Of a stretch of DNA of 64,000 nt, positions 1 to 9,145 are shown piece by piece. The translations under genes and the position numbers were made by a program. The notes under the pieces are model-generated. The model was not told the DNA's origin. It saw only the letters and a program-made list of their open reading frames with translations, and did not search any database. Source of the DNA: Heyndrickxia sporothermodurans (GTDB taxonomy: Bacteria; Bacillota; Bacilli; Bacillales; Bacillaceae_C); NCBI GenBank assembly GCA_016756695.1, contig CP066701.1:4050001-4114000 (forward strand), read 5' to 3'. Numbering within the stretch: the first letter of the stretch is position 1; each line of letters starts with the position of its first letter.

Positions 1-70
1 GTTTCGAAATAATGTCTTTACTAGAAACATTTTGTTTTTTTGCGTACTCATAAATTCGAATTTTACTCAT
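1..70 (-). CDS. infB: Translation initiation factor IF-2, N-terminal fragment
   Basis: This is the first 23 codons of infB; the rest lies beyond the window edge. Reading the minus strand from the ATG at 70-68 gives MSKIRIYEYAKKQNVSSKDI, which matches the opening of Bacillus IF-2 (K-x-R-x-YEYAK-x-x-NVSSK). A strong ribosome binding site (GGGGGTGA) lies at 74-82. IF-2 is the GTPase that delivers initiator tRNA to the 30S subunit. In relatives it directly follows ylxQ; here an insertion sequence separates the two. The identification rests on a short stretch, but that stretch is characteristic and in the expected place. Confidence 0.9.
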   Translation of the reverse strand, partial: MSKIRIYEYAKKQNVSSKDIISK

Positions 71-82
71 ATGTTCACCCCC

Positions 83-94
83 ACCTTATGATTC
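83..94. repeat. Left copy of 12-bp target-site duplication
   Basis: The 12-mer ACCTTATGATTC occurs here and again at 1930-1941, bracketing the insertion sequence. On the coding strand it reads GAATCATAAGGT. In the right copy it contains the last codons and stop of ylxQ; in the left copy it precedes the infB ribosome binding site. Deleting the element and one copy restores a 27-nt ylxQ-infB spacer. Confidence 0.85.
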
Positions 95-233
95 GTATTG
101 TCAAAACTTTTATATAAAATAGGCTATAAACTACCTTAATAGAGGGATTTTTGAGCAAAAAAATTGCCACCCTAAATCTAAGGATAATTGAGGTTACCAC
201 ACACCCAACAACCTTAGAAAAGGAAGTGACAAG

Positions 234-1676
234 TTGTACCCTCAAATTATAACCTATTTACTAACTTTTATAAAATTCCAAGAACAAATAATTCGAACAT
301 TACTCACCCTACTTATTGGGAAGAGTATGTTTGATAAACCGAAAGATCAGCAGCCTGTTAACAAACCTTATCGAAAACTACAAGTTGATGATCTTCCCAT
401 TATCGAAATCCCAGAAAAGCTGAATTATCGAAATCTCCTAACGGAGTACCAAGAGAAGCATGGGAAATCTCTTAAACCCGTTCGAAGACACAAGAACGCA
501 AAAGTGTCGGTACCTAAAGGAATGAAATGTCCTAAGTGTGGTGCACCATCTGATTATCTTTATGCCAATAATGGTGATAAGGGACAGTATCAATGCAAGG
601 TATGTTCTTGCCTTTTCAGCGATAAGAATCGTTTTTCGAAAGAGGCCATTTTGAAATGTCCTCATTGTTCTAAAACACTCGATAAGATCAAGGAGCGAAA
701 AGATTTCGATGTGTTTAAGTGTAAAAATGACGACTGTCCGTATTATCAAAAGAAATTAAACGGTATGTCTTCCAAAGAAAAGAAACAGTTTAAAAAGGAT
801 CCCCAGTCGTTTAAGTTAAGGTATATTTTTCGCCAATTTCACATTGATTTTCAACCATTATCCAAGAATTCACCGGAGTTGCCAGTTGTTGATCTGTCTA
901 GAATCTATGCTTCTCCGCATACGTTAGGTTTGATATTGACCTACCATGTGAATTACGGTCTTTCCGCAAGAAGGACCGCTGCCCTTATGCAGGATGTTCA
1001 CGGTGTAGCTATTTCTCATCAGACGATATTGAACTACGAAAATAGTGTGGCTCTTTTACTTAAACCTTACGTGGATCACTATCCTTATGAGCTTTCAGAT
1101 CAATTCTGTGGTGACGAAACCTATATCCGGGTCAATGGAAAATGGCATTATCTCTTTTTCTTCTTTGACGCGGTGAAAAAGATCGTCCTTTCGTACCGAG
1201 TGTCGCCTAATCGTGATACAGCATCCGCCATTCAAGCGATAAACGACGTCCTACTGAAGATGGAAGAGATCCCTGAAAACCTTACATTCGTAGTAGATGG
1301 AAATCCAATCTATCTTCTAGCCCAGCATTTCTTCGCTCAGAATAATATTTCTTTCGATGTGAAGCAAGTAATCGGGCTGACAAATGAAGATCCCATCTCA
1401 ACCGAATACAGACCGTTAAAACAGATTATCGAAAGACTGAATCGCACATTTAAAGGAAATTATCGCTCTACACAAGGATTTGGATCGGATCATGGATCTG
1501 TTTCTTTTGTCACCTTGTTTGCGGCGTATTTTAACTTTCTACGACCACATGCATCCCTAGAGGGCAAGGTACCCGTTGTGAATCCAAAGTTATCAGGACT
1601 TCCTACCATGCCTGCGCGTTGGACAAAGCTCATCGAGTTAGCTCAACGATGGATAGTCGAACAAAGATCCGCCTAA
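234..1676 (+). CDS. DDE transposase with N-terminal zinc ribbons
   Basis: The protein is 480 aa. The N-terminal part has two cysteine clusters, CPKCGAP...CKVC (about residues 99-124) and CPHCSK...CKNDDC (about 141-168), which probably form zinc ribbons for DNA binding. The C-terminal half is an integrase-fold DDE domain of IS6/IS240 type. The likely acidic residues are the D of CGDETYIRV, the D of VVDGNP and the E of IIERLNRTFKGNYRS. The start is taken as TTG at 234 because AGGAAGTG lies just upstream; ATG at 327 is the alternative. The frame is intact, so the protein could be functional. Confidence 0.8.
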   Translation: MYPQIITYLLTFIKFQEQIIRTLLTLLIGKSMFDKPKDQQPVNKPYRKLQVDDLPIIEIPEKLNYRNLLTEYQEKHGKSLKPVRRHKNAKVSVPKGMKCPKCGAPSDYLYANNGDKGQYQCKVCSCLFSDKNRFSKEAILKCPHCSKTLDKIKERKDFDVFKCKNDDCPYYQKKLNGMSSKEKKQFKKDPQSFKLRYIFRQFHIDFQPLSKNSPELPVVDLSRIYASPHTLGLILTYHVNYGLSARRTAALMQDVHGVAISHQTILNYENSVALLLKPYVDHYPYELSDQFCGDETYIRVNGKWHYLFFFFDAVKKIVLSYRVSPNRDTASAIQAINDVLLKMEEIPENLTFVVDGNPIYLLAQHFFAQNNISFDVKQVIGLTNEDPISTEYRPLKQIIERLNRTFKGNYRSTQGFGSDHGSVSFVTLFAAYFNFLRPHASLEGKVPVVNPKLSGLPTMPARWTKLIELAQRWIVEQRSA

Positions 1677-1709
1677 CTTTTTGTTTAGCAGAGCCCTTGG
1701 ACAAATTTA

Positions 1710-1860
1710 GCAATCGGCGGAGCGAACTCTTGACAAACCGAACTTGCCAATGGTTTAAAATGAAAATACCAAGGGCTTATTTGGTATGCCTTCTTTTTGT
1801 CCCCTTCGCCCTTGTTAACCTTGGATCAAACCATTGGCGTGTTTGTCAAGAGCGATTGCG
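1710..1860. repeat. Long imperfect inverted repeat in the tail of the IS
   Basis: Downstream of the transposase the left arm (1710-1756) contains GCAATCG, CTCTTGACAAAC and GCCAATGGTTT, separated by short bulges. The right arm (1828-1860) is their reverse complement in the mirrored order, giving about 30 paired positions. The roughly 70-nt loop contains a second hairpin, ATACCAA...TTGGTAT. No convincing gene lies in it. It could be a transcription stop for the element, a subterminal transposase site, a small structured RNA or a nested miniature element. Confidence 0.7.
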
Positions 1861-1929
1861 GGAGCTCCCCACCTAATAAATGGAAAGTAACCTAAACAAC
1901 TATTTAGTTTTCATAGAACTTTTTACAAT

Positions 1930-1941
1930 ACCTTATGATTC
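1930..1941. repeat. Right copy of 12-bp target-site duplication
   Basis: This is a second copy of ACCTTATGATTC, immediately after the right terminal repeat of the IS. It overlaps the ylxQ stop codon and the two codons before it, so ylxQ itself was left intact by the insertion. Confidence 0.85.
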
Positions 1942-2241
1942 ACCGAGCAAGATTTCTAATTTCTTCGCAAAGCCCAGATCCGTTATTGCTACGACAACTC
2001 TTGATTCTTTTCCAATTGCAGTCCCGAGGATTTCTCTATTACTGATCCAATAAATTGGTATGCGGTAAAAACGACATTTATCCTGCACTTTTTTCGTTGT
2101 ATTTTCTGATGCATCCATGGAAAGTAACACGAGTTTCGCACGACCATTTTTTACTTCTTTAATTACTAATTCTTCTCCAGAAATAACTTTACGTGCGCGA
2201 TTCGCTAAGCCAAGTAATGATAATGCCTTTGATTCGGTCAT
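1933..2241 (-). CDS. ylxQ: L7Ae/L30e-family RNA-binding protein YlxQ
   Basis: The protein is 102 aa, the usual length for YlxQ. This is a small L7Ae-like protein expected to bind kink-turn RNA. Supporting sequence is LLGLANRARKVISGEE near the start, typical of the L30e/L7Ae fold. The start chosen is ATG at 2241, five bases after the ylxR stop, with AAAGGGAG upstream; a TTG eight codons earlier lacks a site. It sits in the conserved nusA-ylxR-ylxQ-infB order. The stop codon lies inside the target duplication of the downstream IS. The exact cellular role of YlxQ is not settled. Confidence 0.93.
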   Translation of the reverse strand: MTESKALSLLGLANRARKVISGEELVIKEVKNGRAKLVLLSMDASENTTKKVQDKCRFYRIPIYWISNREILGTAIGKESRVVVAITDLGFAKKLEILLGES

Positions 2242-2245
2242 ATAT

Positions 2246-2521
2246 CTATAGATTCTCCCTTTCAATGAACCTTAAAAGTTCATCATAAATGGATTCATCA
2301 ATAGAAGTTTCTAAATGATTTGCTAATATGTTTTTTTTCTTAGCTTGTAGAATTGCATCTTTATCCTTGGACAGATAGGCACCTCGCCCGGATTTTTTTC
2401 CTTTTGGGTCAATAGATACTTCTCCATCCTTTGATCGAACGATCCTAATCATTTCTTTTTTAGGTTTCATTTCACCCGTAGCAACACATTTCCTTAATGG
2501 AATTTTCTTTTGAGTAGCCAT
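2246..2521 (-). CDS. ylxR: YlxR-family RNA-binding protein (RnpM)
   Basis: The protein is 91 aa of the YlxR (DUF448) family. The signature is RKCVATGE near the N terminus and GRGAYLS in the middle. Members bind RNA, and in B. subtilis the protein (RnpM) has been linked to RNase P. The start is taken at ATG 2521, eight bases after GGGGTG; an ATG two codons upstream is too close to that site. It begins 13 bp after the nusA stop and ends 4 bp before ylxQ, so the three are surely co-transcribed. Confidence 0.93.
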   Translation of the reverse strand: MATQKKIPLRKCVATGEMKPKKEMIRIVRSKDGEVSIDPKGKKSGRGAYLSKDKDAILQAKKKNILANHLETSIDESIYDELLRFIERENL

Positions 2522-2534
2522 TTTCATGTCACCC

Positions 2535-3658
2535 CTATTCGAAATCATCTTCAAGCATTTCGAAATGATCTTCTTGATCATCACTTGTAATTAAAGCAGA
2601 ATCCTCACGAGGATAAATTCCTAACTCACGTGCTTCTGATTCACTTTTTATGTCAATTTTCCATCCGGTAAGTTTTGCAGCTAGTCTAGCGTTTTGTCCA
2701 CGTTTCCCGATAGCAAGAGATAATTGATAATCAGGTACAATCACCGTAGTCGATTTTTCTTCTTCATCAACGATAACATCTAAAACTTTTGAAGGACTTA
2801 ATGCGTTAGCCACAAAGGTTACAGGGTTATCTGACCATTCAACGATATCAATTTTTTCACCTTTTAGTTCATTTACAATTGCTTGAACTCTTGTACCTTT
2901 AGGACCAACACATGCACCAACTGGGTCAACTTCTGGGCGATCAGTATAAACTGAAATTTTAGAACGATCTCCAGCTTCTCGTGCTACAGAGCGAATTTCA
3001 ACTGTACCATCGTATATTTCAGGTACTTCTATTTCAAATAATCGTTTTAATAAACCAGGATGTGTACGGGAAACAAAAATTTGTGGTCCTTTTGTTGTTT
3101 TTTCCACCTTGGTTATATAAACTTTTATCCGATCATGTGGACGATAGGATTCATTTGGCATTTGTTCACTTTGTGCGAGTAATGCCTCAATTTTCCCTAG
3201 ATTGACATAGATGAAGCGAGGATCTTGTCTTTGGACAATTCCCGTCATAATGTCATCTTCACGATCGATAAATTCTGAATAGATGATTCCTCTTTCTGCT
3301 TCACGAACACGTTGTGTGACGACTTGCTTTGCAGTTTGAGCGGCGATACGTCCAAAATCTTTTGGTGTTACTTCAATTTCAACAACATCTCCCACTTCAT
3401 AAGCAGGATTAATTTTCACAGCATCCTCTAGTGATATTTCAAGTCGGGAATCAAAACCTCATCGACAACATCTTTTCTAGCAAAAACTCTCATTGTTCCA
3501 TTTTCTAAATTCAAGTCTGTCCGCACATTTTGCGCTTGATTAAAATTTCTTCGATATGCAGATACTAATGCTGCTTCAATTGCATCTATGATTACATCAC
3601 GAGAAATCCCTTTCTCTTTTTCTAAAATAATAAGAGCATCTAATAATTCTGTGCTCAT
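2535..3658 (-). pseudogene. nusA: Transcription factor NusA, reading frame split by a 1-bp deletion
   Basis: NusA binds RNA polymerase and controls pausing, termination and antitermination. Codons from ATG 3658 match the NusA N terminus for about 70 residues, up to FARKDVVDEV. The frame then runs into TAG at 3428-3430. Adding one T to the run at 3453-3456 would restore the expected FDSRLEISLEDAV and join the rest: S1 domain, two KH domains (including VGPKGTRVQAIVNELKGE and [19 protein letters not shown]) and C terminus. The downstream part is open from a GTG at 3419, with AGAGG five bases before it. So this is either a sequencing or assembly error, a true mutation, or a gene expressed as two pieces. 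Nothing else is disturbed. Confidence 0.9.
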
Positions 3659-3834
3659 GGAAATGTCATCCCCCTCAAAAATAATAGAAACTTCACGAGT
3701 TATAGTTATCTGTTCTACCTTGTAAGTACTGGTTAGAACAGCGGGCAGTCAATGACTACTCCATTTTGTAATTTTTGCTCCAATTAATGTGGCGTCAATA
3801 AATTATCAACACTGAGCTTTAAAAAAGCCTAAAA

Positions 3835-4302
3835 TTAAAATAAAATAGCTAAACGAGCTTTTGCCACTTTTTCGTACGGAATTTCTACTTCTTTTGTCCT
3901 TGTTTTAATTTTCATTTCAAGTTTTAATGTTTGACCATCAAAATCGAGTAGTTTTCCTTCGAATTGTTTTTCGCCATCGATTTGCTCGTAAGTACTGATA
4001 TTGACGTTTTTCCCAACTGCTTGTTTGAAATCCTTTTCTTTTTTTAAAGGACGTTCTGCACCCGGAGAAGATACTTCAAGAAAATAGTTATTAGGGATTG
4101 GGTCGAGTTCATCCAATTTTTCCCCTAAACGCTCACTTACAATCCCGCATTCTTCGATATCAATCCCATTTTCTTTATCTATAAATACGCGAAGAAACCA
4201 ATTTTTTCCTTCTTTAACATATTCAATATCGACGAGATCAAGTTTCATATCTTGAATGATAGGAGTAACGAGTTCTTCGACAATGTCCGTTACTTTGCTC
4301 AT
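3835..4302 (-). CDS. rimP: Ribosome maturation factor RimP
   Basis: The protein is 155 aa, as expected for RimP (YlxS in B. subtilis), which is needed for 30S maturation. The N-terminal domain has [12 protein letters not shown] and [16 protein letters not shown]; the central [11 protein letters not shown] is the family hallmark, followed by an SH3-like C-terminal domain. It is first in the rimP-nusA-ylxR-ylxQ unit, with a candidate promoter at 4340-4368. The RBS AGGAGG lies just before the ATG. A 176-bp gap without a recognisable gene separates it from nusA. Confidence 0.95.
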   Translation of the reverse strand: MSKVTDIVEELVTPIIQDMKLDLVDIEYVKEGKNWFLRVFIDKENGIDIEECGIVSERLGEKLDELDPIPNNYFLEVSSPGAERPLKKEKDFKQAVGKNVNISTYEQIDGEKQFEGKLLDFDGQTLKLEMKIKTRTKEVEIPYEKVAKARLAILF

Positions 4303-4339
4303 AAAAACCTCCTGATTAACAATGGTAATAGCTTAAGAA

Positions 4340-4368
4340 TTAATAAAAATTAATCATCATAGAAGCAA
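4340..4368 (-). promoter_or_regulatory. Candidate SigA promoter for the rimP-nusA operon
   Basis: On the minus strand TTGCTT (4368-4363) and TATTAA (4345-4340) are separated by 17 bp, about 40 bp upstream of the rimP start and downstream of the hairpin at 4390-4416. This is prediction from consensus only. Confidence 0.5.
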
Positions 4369-4382
4369 AATGGACTTAACCA

Positions 4383-4417
4383 AAAAGACGAAAGAGTGGG
4401 TATGCCCCACTCTTTCC
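4383..4417 (-). terminator. Hairpin between polC and rimP
   Basis: An 11-bp stem (GAAAGAGTGGG paired with CCCACTCTTTC) at 4390-4416 is followed on the minus strand by GTCTTTTTGG. It fits a Rho-independent terminator that ends the polC transcript before the rimP promoter. The U tract is modest. Confidence 0.65.
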
Positions 4418-4476
4418 AAGAGTTATCAGTAGTATTTCCAATAAAAATATACCATAACCAAAATTTATATGCAAAT

Positions 4477-4638
4477 AATTCGAAAAGCGGAAGCGACTAT
4501 TTAGCCCCGACAAGCATAAGGCAGCTTACGTAGTGGCTTGCCCTTTAGCCACGCAGTAAGATGACTTATGACCTCGAGGGGCTAGAAGCCGCAGCTGGAC
4601 AATTCGAAAAGCGGAGGCGACTGCTTAGCCCCGACAAG
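4477..4638. repeat. Dispersed palindromic intergenic repeat, one full and one partial unit
   Basis: The unit opens with AATTCGAAAAGCGGAAGCGA, then TAGCCCCGACAAGC, and closes with GACCTCGAGGGGCTAG and GCAGCTGGAC. It occurs in full at 4477-4600, and its first 38 bases recur at 4601-4638. It folds back on itself (TAGCCCC with GGGGCTA, CATAAG with CTTATG, GTGGCT with AGCCAC). Very similar GC-richer elements are, from memory, scattered between genes in many Bacillaceae; the function is unknown. It fills most of the 350-bp polC-rimP gap. Confidence 0.7.
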
Positions 4639-4653
4639 TACCATTATTTTTAT

Positions 4654-7600
4654 TTAAAACAATGATAATTGATTCTGCTCCGGAAGAGATTCTAGACAGC
4701 CATGATTGTTAAGGTACTCTATAATTGTTTTAGAAACTCTTCCACGTTGTTGGAGGTCTTCTTTTGATAAGAATTCTCCCTCTTCACGCGCTTTTACAAT
4801 ATTTAATGCCGCGTTTGTTCCTAAACCTGGTATTGCATTAAAAGGAGGTATTAATGAGTTACCATCAATTACAAACTCAGATGCTTTCGAGCGATATAGA
4901 TCGACCCGTTGAAATTGGAAGCCACGTTCACACATTTCTAAGCAAAGCTCTAATACCGTCAATAAACTTTTTTCCTTTGTAGATGCATCTAATCCTTTAG
5001 CATTTATTTCTTCAATCTTGGCTCGAATGGAACTTGAACCGCGAACCATTGCTTCTAGATCAAAATCTTCCGCCCTAACTGTAAAATATGCTGCATAATA
5101 AAGCAGTGGTAAATGTACTTTAAAATAGGCAATACGCACGGCCATCAAAACATATGCTGCGGCATGGGCTTTAGGAAACATGTATTTTATCTTTTTACAT
5201 GAATCGATATACCATTCCGGAACATTTTGTTTTCGCATTTCCTCTTCCATTTCCGGCTGTAATCCTTTCCCCTTACGAACAGACTCCATAATTTTAAAAG
5301 CTAATGATGGTTCTAGGTTTTGATAGATCAAATACACCATAATATCATCACGACATCCAATTACTTCTGGTAAAGTACAAGTTCCGTTATGAATCAATTC
5401 TTGTGCATTTCCTAGCCATACATCTGTCCCATGAGAAAGGCCGGAAATTTGGACTAGTTCGGAAAATGTTGTTGGTTTTGTATCTTCAAGCATTTGCCTA
5501 ACAAATCTTGTTCCAAACTCTGGTATCCCTAACGTTCCAGTTTTACACATAATCTGATCTTCAGTAACCCCTAAAGATTCAGTCCCGCTAAAGATTTGCA
5601 TAACGACTGGATCATCAGTTGGGATTGTTTTCGGATCAATCCCGCTTAAATCCTGAAGCATCCGGATCATTGTTGGATCATCGTGACCTAGTATATCTAA
5701 TTTTAAAACATTGTCATGAATCGAATGGAAATCAAAATGAGTCGTTTTCCACTCAGATTCCCGATCATCTGCCGGGTATTGAATCGGTGTAAAATCATAT
5801 ACATCCATATAATCAGGGATAACGATAATTCCCCCCGGATGCTGTCCCGTTGTCCGTTTAACACCTGTACAACCTTGTACTAAACGATCAATTTCCGCTC
5901 CACGTAAATTAAGGTTATTATCTTGAGCGTACCCTCTAACATATCCATAAGCAGTTTTATCCGCAACCGTACCAATTGTACCTGCTCGATAAACATATTC
6001 TTCACCAAACAGAACCTTTGTGTAGTTATGAGCTCGTGGTTGATATTCTCCGGAAAAGTTAAGATCAATATCGGGAACTTTATCCCCCTTAAAGCCTAAG
6101 AAGGTTTCAAATGGGATATCATGTCCATCTTTTTTATATTTTGATCCACAATTTGGACAGTCCTTATCGGGTAAGTCAAAACCTGAACCAACGGATCCGT
6201 CATTGAAAAACTCCGAATGCTTACAATTTGCACATACATAATGTGGTGGCAAAGGATTGACTTCGGTAATTTCAGTCATTGTTGCTACAAAAGATGAACC
6301 AACTGAACCACGTGAACCAACTAGGTAACCATCATCTAAAGATTTTTTTACTAGTTTATGTGAAATAAGATAAATAACTGCAAACCCGTGACCAATAATA
6401 CTTTTCAGTTCTTTTTCGAGTCTTGCTTCAACAATTTCCGGGAGATCTTCACCATAAATACTCCGTGCCATTTCATAACTCATATTTCTTATTTCGTCTT
6501 CGGCCCCTTCAATTTTTGGTGTATATAGATCATCCTTGATTGGCTTAATCGTATCAATCATATCTGCAATTTTATTCGTATTCGTAATTACAATTTCCTT
6601 TGCCTTTTCTTTCCCTAAAAATGAAAAAGCTTGTAACATTTCATCAGTCGTTCGAAAATGAACATCCGGTAATTTATGACGATTTAAAGGATTAGCACCC
6701 GCTTGAGAGGCTATTAAAATTTTTCGATAGATCTTATCCTCTGGATTAAGATAATGTACATTGCCTGTTGCTACTACTGGAAGGTCTAGTTTTTCACCCA
6801 ATTTAACGATATTCGAAATAATTTCTTCTAATGATTTCTCGTCTCGAACTAATTCTAATTCTATTAAATGTGCATATACCTCTTTCGGATGCACTTCTAG
6901 ATAATCATAGAATTTCGCTGTTTCCTCTACCTCATCAGGGGCTTTTTGCATCATCCCTTCAAAAACCTCTCCCTTATCACAGGCAGAACCGACAAGGATG
7001 CCTTCACGGAACTTTTGTAATTGTGACCGGGGTATTCTTGGAACACGGTAAAAATAATCAATATGAGCGAGTGAAATGAGCTTAAATAAATTTTTAAGTC
7101 CTTTTTCCGTCTGAGCTAATAATGTGCAATGTGATGGACGTGCCCGTTTATACGCTCCACCTTTACCCATATAATCATTAAATTGATCATGATATTCAAT
7201 TCCTTGTTTACTTGCATCTTTTAATAATTTTAATAGAATATATCCGGTTGCTTCAGCATCATATATTGCACGATGGTGTTGGGTTAATTCAATATCGAAT
7301 TTTTTCGCAAGTGTATTTAAACGATGATTTTTAAATTCCGGATAAAGTAGTCTTGCTACCTCTAACGTATCAATAACAGGGTTTGTTGCTTTTGGTAAAC
7401 CGATCTTCTGGTAACCAACATTTAGAAACCCCATATCAAATGAGGCATTATGTGCTACTAAAATATCATCTTTGGCCCACTCTGAAAATTTTCGTAAAAC
7501 AATATCTACATCAGGAGCACTTTCAACCATTTCATCGGTTATTCCGGTTAGCTCGATCGTTGTATTAGATAGTCGATGATGAGGGTTAGCGAACGATTCA

Positions 7601-8973
7601 AAACGGTCGATAATTTCTCCATTGTGAATTTTCACGGCAGCGAGTTCAATGATTGTATCATAAACAGCTGACAAACCTGTCGTTTCCACATCAAAGACGA
7701 CAAATGTATCTTCACTTAATAATCGATGTGCATCATTATACGTAATCGGAACTCCGTCATCAACCAGATTTGCTTCTACTCCATATAGAATCTTTATGTC
7801 GTTCTTTTTCCCGGCACTAAATGCCTCCGGGAACGATTGAGCGATTCCATGATCGGTAACCGCAATAGCTTTATGACCCCATTTTTTCGCCTGGCTGACT
7901 AAATCACTTATCGGTGTTACAGCATCCATTTGGCTCATCGGTGTATGAAGATGAAGCTCGACTCGTTTTTCGCCTTCAGGTGAGTGATCTTGTCTAAGTT
8001 TCGGTTTAATTTCATTTAAATCATTTGCAATCATGACAAGATCCCGAACGAAAGTATCATTTTGGATGCTTCCTCTTGCCCGAATCCACATTCCTTTTTT
8101 CACTTGGCTAAGAATTGCAGCATCTTCTTTATCACGCGAAAACATTTTCACCAAAATTGAGCTTGTATAGTCCGTAATTTTAAATGTTAATAATGTTCTT
8201 CCACTGCGGAGTTCTTTTGTTTCAGCAAAAAAGACATATCCTTCTACTGTAATTCGTCTCTCTTCATCAATAATTTCCTCCATGCGACGGAACGTATCAT
8301 CCTCTTTAATTGTTAACCCAATCATGATTGGACCTTCATTTACAGGTGAATCACTAGTCTCTGATTCTTTCTTCTGCATTTCTATTACGGCTAATTTCGC
8401 CCGTTCCTCGTCTTCTTTTTGTTTTTCTTCAATAAATTTTTTATATTCTTCATTTGCTTCATTTTGTCCGATTTCAGCATCTAATACATAAAGTGGAAAA
8501 CCAAAGTTTTGGTAAATATTTGATATCCATTCTCCGTATTTTTGTTTTAGTGTTCTTGCTTCCGTGTCATTTCTCGTTTGTACAATTAATTTATTCCCTT
8601 TTAATGTTGGTACTTGCTCATTTAATAAGGATAAGAGCATGGGGGATATCCCATCTAGTTCTTTTATACAATGTCTCCAATAATCAACGACAGCTTCTTC
8701 GGGAAAGCTCGACTCCATAACACGAATCGTAAAGTCAACCTTTGCCACATGGTTAAATGCGTGTTGCAGTTGCAGGGTAAAACGGTTAAAAATTTCATAG
8801 GGTAATATCTGCTGAAACAAAAAGTAAAAATGCCAACGTTTTGATTTTCTTTCTACTACGAGTTTTTCTATTTCCGCGTTTTGAAAGAATTGGACGATTC
8901 GATCTTCTGTCATATTAAGTTGTTGCAATAAAACACGAAATCGCTCTTTTTTTTCGGCGGGATTGCTTGTCAT
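4654..8973 (-). CDS. polC: DNA polymerase III alpha subunit, PolC type
   Basis: The protein is 1439 aa, the standard length of the Gram-positive replicative polymerase. In order it shows an N-terminal domain, an OB fold, a PHP domain opened by [16 protein letters not shown], and a DEDD proofreading exonuclease inserted within PHP ([19 protein letters not shown]). Further on are a zinc-binding cluster (CANCKH...CPNC), the polymerase active site [12 protein letters not shown] and helix-hairpin-helix sequence near the C terminus ([21 protein letters not shown]). The start is taken at the sixth codon of the longest frame (ATG 8973), because GGGAGAGG lies just before it and the B. subtilis N terminus aligns from there. 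proS normally sits directly upstream; here it does not. Confidence 0.97.
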   Translation of the reverse strand: MTSNPAEKKERFRVLLQQLNMTEDRIVQFFQNAEIEKLVVERKSKRWHFYFLFQQILPYEIFNRFTLQLQHAFNHVAKVDFTIRVMESSFPEEAVVDYWRHCIKELDGISPMLLSLLNEQVPTLKGNKLIVQTRNDTEARTLKQKYGEWISNIYQNFGFPLYVLDAEIGQNEANEEYKKFIEEKQKEDEERAKLAVIEMQKKESETSDSPVNEGPIMIGLTIKEDDTFRRMEEIIDEERRITVEGYVFFAETKELRSGRTLLTFKITDYTSSILVKMFSRDKEDAAILSQVKKGMWIRARGSIQNDTFVRDLVMIANDLNEIKPKLRQDHSPEGEKRVELHLHTPMSQMDAVTPISDLVSQAKKWGHKAIAVTDHGIAQSFPEAFSAGKKNDIKILYGVEANLVDDGVPITYNDAHRLLSEDTFVVFDVETTGLSAVYDTIIELAAVKIHNGEIIDRFESFANPHHRLSNTTIELTGITDEMVESAPDVDIVLRKFSEWAKDDILVAHNASFDMGFLNVGYQKIGLPKATNPVIDTLEVARLLYPEFKNHRLNTLAKKFDIELTQHHRAIYDAEATGYILLKLLKDASKQGIEYHDQFNDYMGKGGAYKRARPSHCTLLAQTEKGLKNLFKLISLAHIDYFYRVPRIPRSQLQKFREGILVGSACDKGEVFEGMMQKAPDEVEETAKFYDYLEVHPKEVYAHLIELELVRDEKSLEEIISNIVKLGEKLDLPVVATGNVHYLNPEDKIYRKILIASQAGANPLNRHKLPDVHFRTTDEMLQAFSFLGKEKAKEIVITNTNKIADMIDTIKPIKDDLYTPKIEGAEDEIRNMSYEMARSIYGEDLPEIVEARLEKELKSIIGHGFAVIYLISHKLVKKSLDDGYLVGSRGSVGSSFVATMTEITEVNPLPPHYVCANCKHSEFFNDGSVGSGFDLPDKDCPNCGSKYKKDGHDIPFETFLGFKGDKVPDIDLNFSGEYQPRAHNYTKVLFGEEYVYRAGTIGTVADKTAYGYVRGYAQDNNLNLRGAEIDRLVQGCTGVKRTTGQHPGGIIVIPDYMDVYDFTPIQYPADDRESEWKTTHFDFHSIHDNVLKLDILGHDDPTMIRMLQDLSGIDPKTIPTDDPVVMQIFSGTESLGVTEDQIMCKTGTLGIPEFGTRFVRQMLEDTKPTTFSELVQISGLSHGTDVWLGNAQELIHNGTCTLPEVIGCRDDIMVYLIYQNLEPSLAFKIMESVRKGKGLQPEMEEEMRKQNVPEWYIDSCKKIKYMFPKAHAAAYVLMAVRIAYFKVHLPLLYYAAYFTVRAEDFDLEAMVRGSSSIRAKIEEINAKGLDASTKEKSLLTVLELCLEMCERGFQFQRVDLYRSKASEFVIDGNSLIPPFNAIPGLGTNAALNIVKAREEGEFLSKEDLQQRGRVSKTIIEYLNNHGCLESLPEQNQLSLF

Positions 8974-9022
8974 ATTTTCCTCTCCCATCCTTCTCTATAT
9001 CTATATCTTAAATCAACGTTCA

Positions 9023-9051
9023 ATTATAAATCATTCCATATACATAATAAA
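9023..9051 (-). promoter_or_regulatory. Weak candidate promoter for polC
   Basis: A perfect TATAAT (9028-9023) lies 50 bp upstream of the polC start. The -35 position at 17 bp is only TTTATT. A promoter is expected because a terminator ends the rseP transcript, but the assignment is weak. Confidence 0.35.
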
Positions 9052-9097
9052 AAAACATCACGACAATTTCAATCCACAAACATTGACAGATGTTTTT

Positions 9098-9139
9098 CTA
9101 AAAAGAGAGAAGAAGCAATCGGTATGTTCCGACTGCTTC
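9098..9139 (-). terminator. Terminator after rseP
   Basis: GAAGCAGTCGG and its near-complement CCGATTGCTTC form a stem at 9112-9139, followed on the minus strand by a pyrimidine run ending in TTTTTAG. It lies 7 bp beyond the rseP stop and separates the uppS-rseP operon from polC. Confidence 0.75.
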
Positions 9140-9145
9140 ACTATT

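Larger units (their letters stand above)
97..1929 (+). mobile_element. Insertion sequence between ylxQ and infB
   Basis: The element is about 1.83 kb. It has imperfect terminal inverted repeats: ATTGTCAAAACTTTTATA at the left end and ATTGTAAAAAGTTCTATG read inward from the right. It carries one transposase gene on the plus strand, opposite to the host operon, and a structured non-coding tail at 1680-1900. Two extra bases (95-96) lie between the left target duplication and the repeat, so the exact left end is uncertain by 2 bp. The family is not certain: the catalytic domain looks IS6/IS240-like, but the 12-bp duplication and N-terminal zinc ribbons are not typical of that family. Confidence 0.85.

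Noticed and set aside
76-104. Complete hybrid promoter at the IS end driving infB
   Set aside because: TTGACA is present, but the region 16-18 bp downstream is GGGGTG and the next AT-rich hexamer overlaps the infB start codon.
1619-1876. 85-aa plus-strand frame downstream of the IS transposase
   Set aside because: It overlaps the transposase end and runs through the long inverted repeat; composition follows the hairpin arms, not a protein.
3453-3456. Programmed ribosomal frameshift in nusA
   Set aside because: The local sequence GAGGTTTTGATT does not contain a standard slippery heptamer, and other nusA genes need no shift here.
3660-3834. Regulatory RNA in the rimP-nusA gap
   Set aside because: No stable long stem or known riboswitch motif could be traced by eye.
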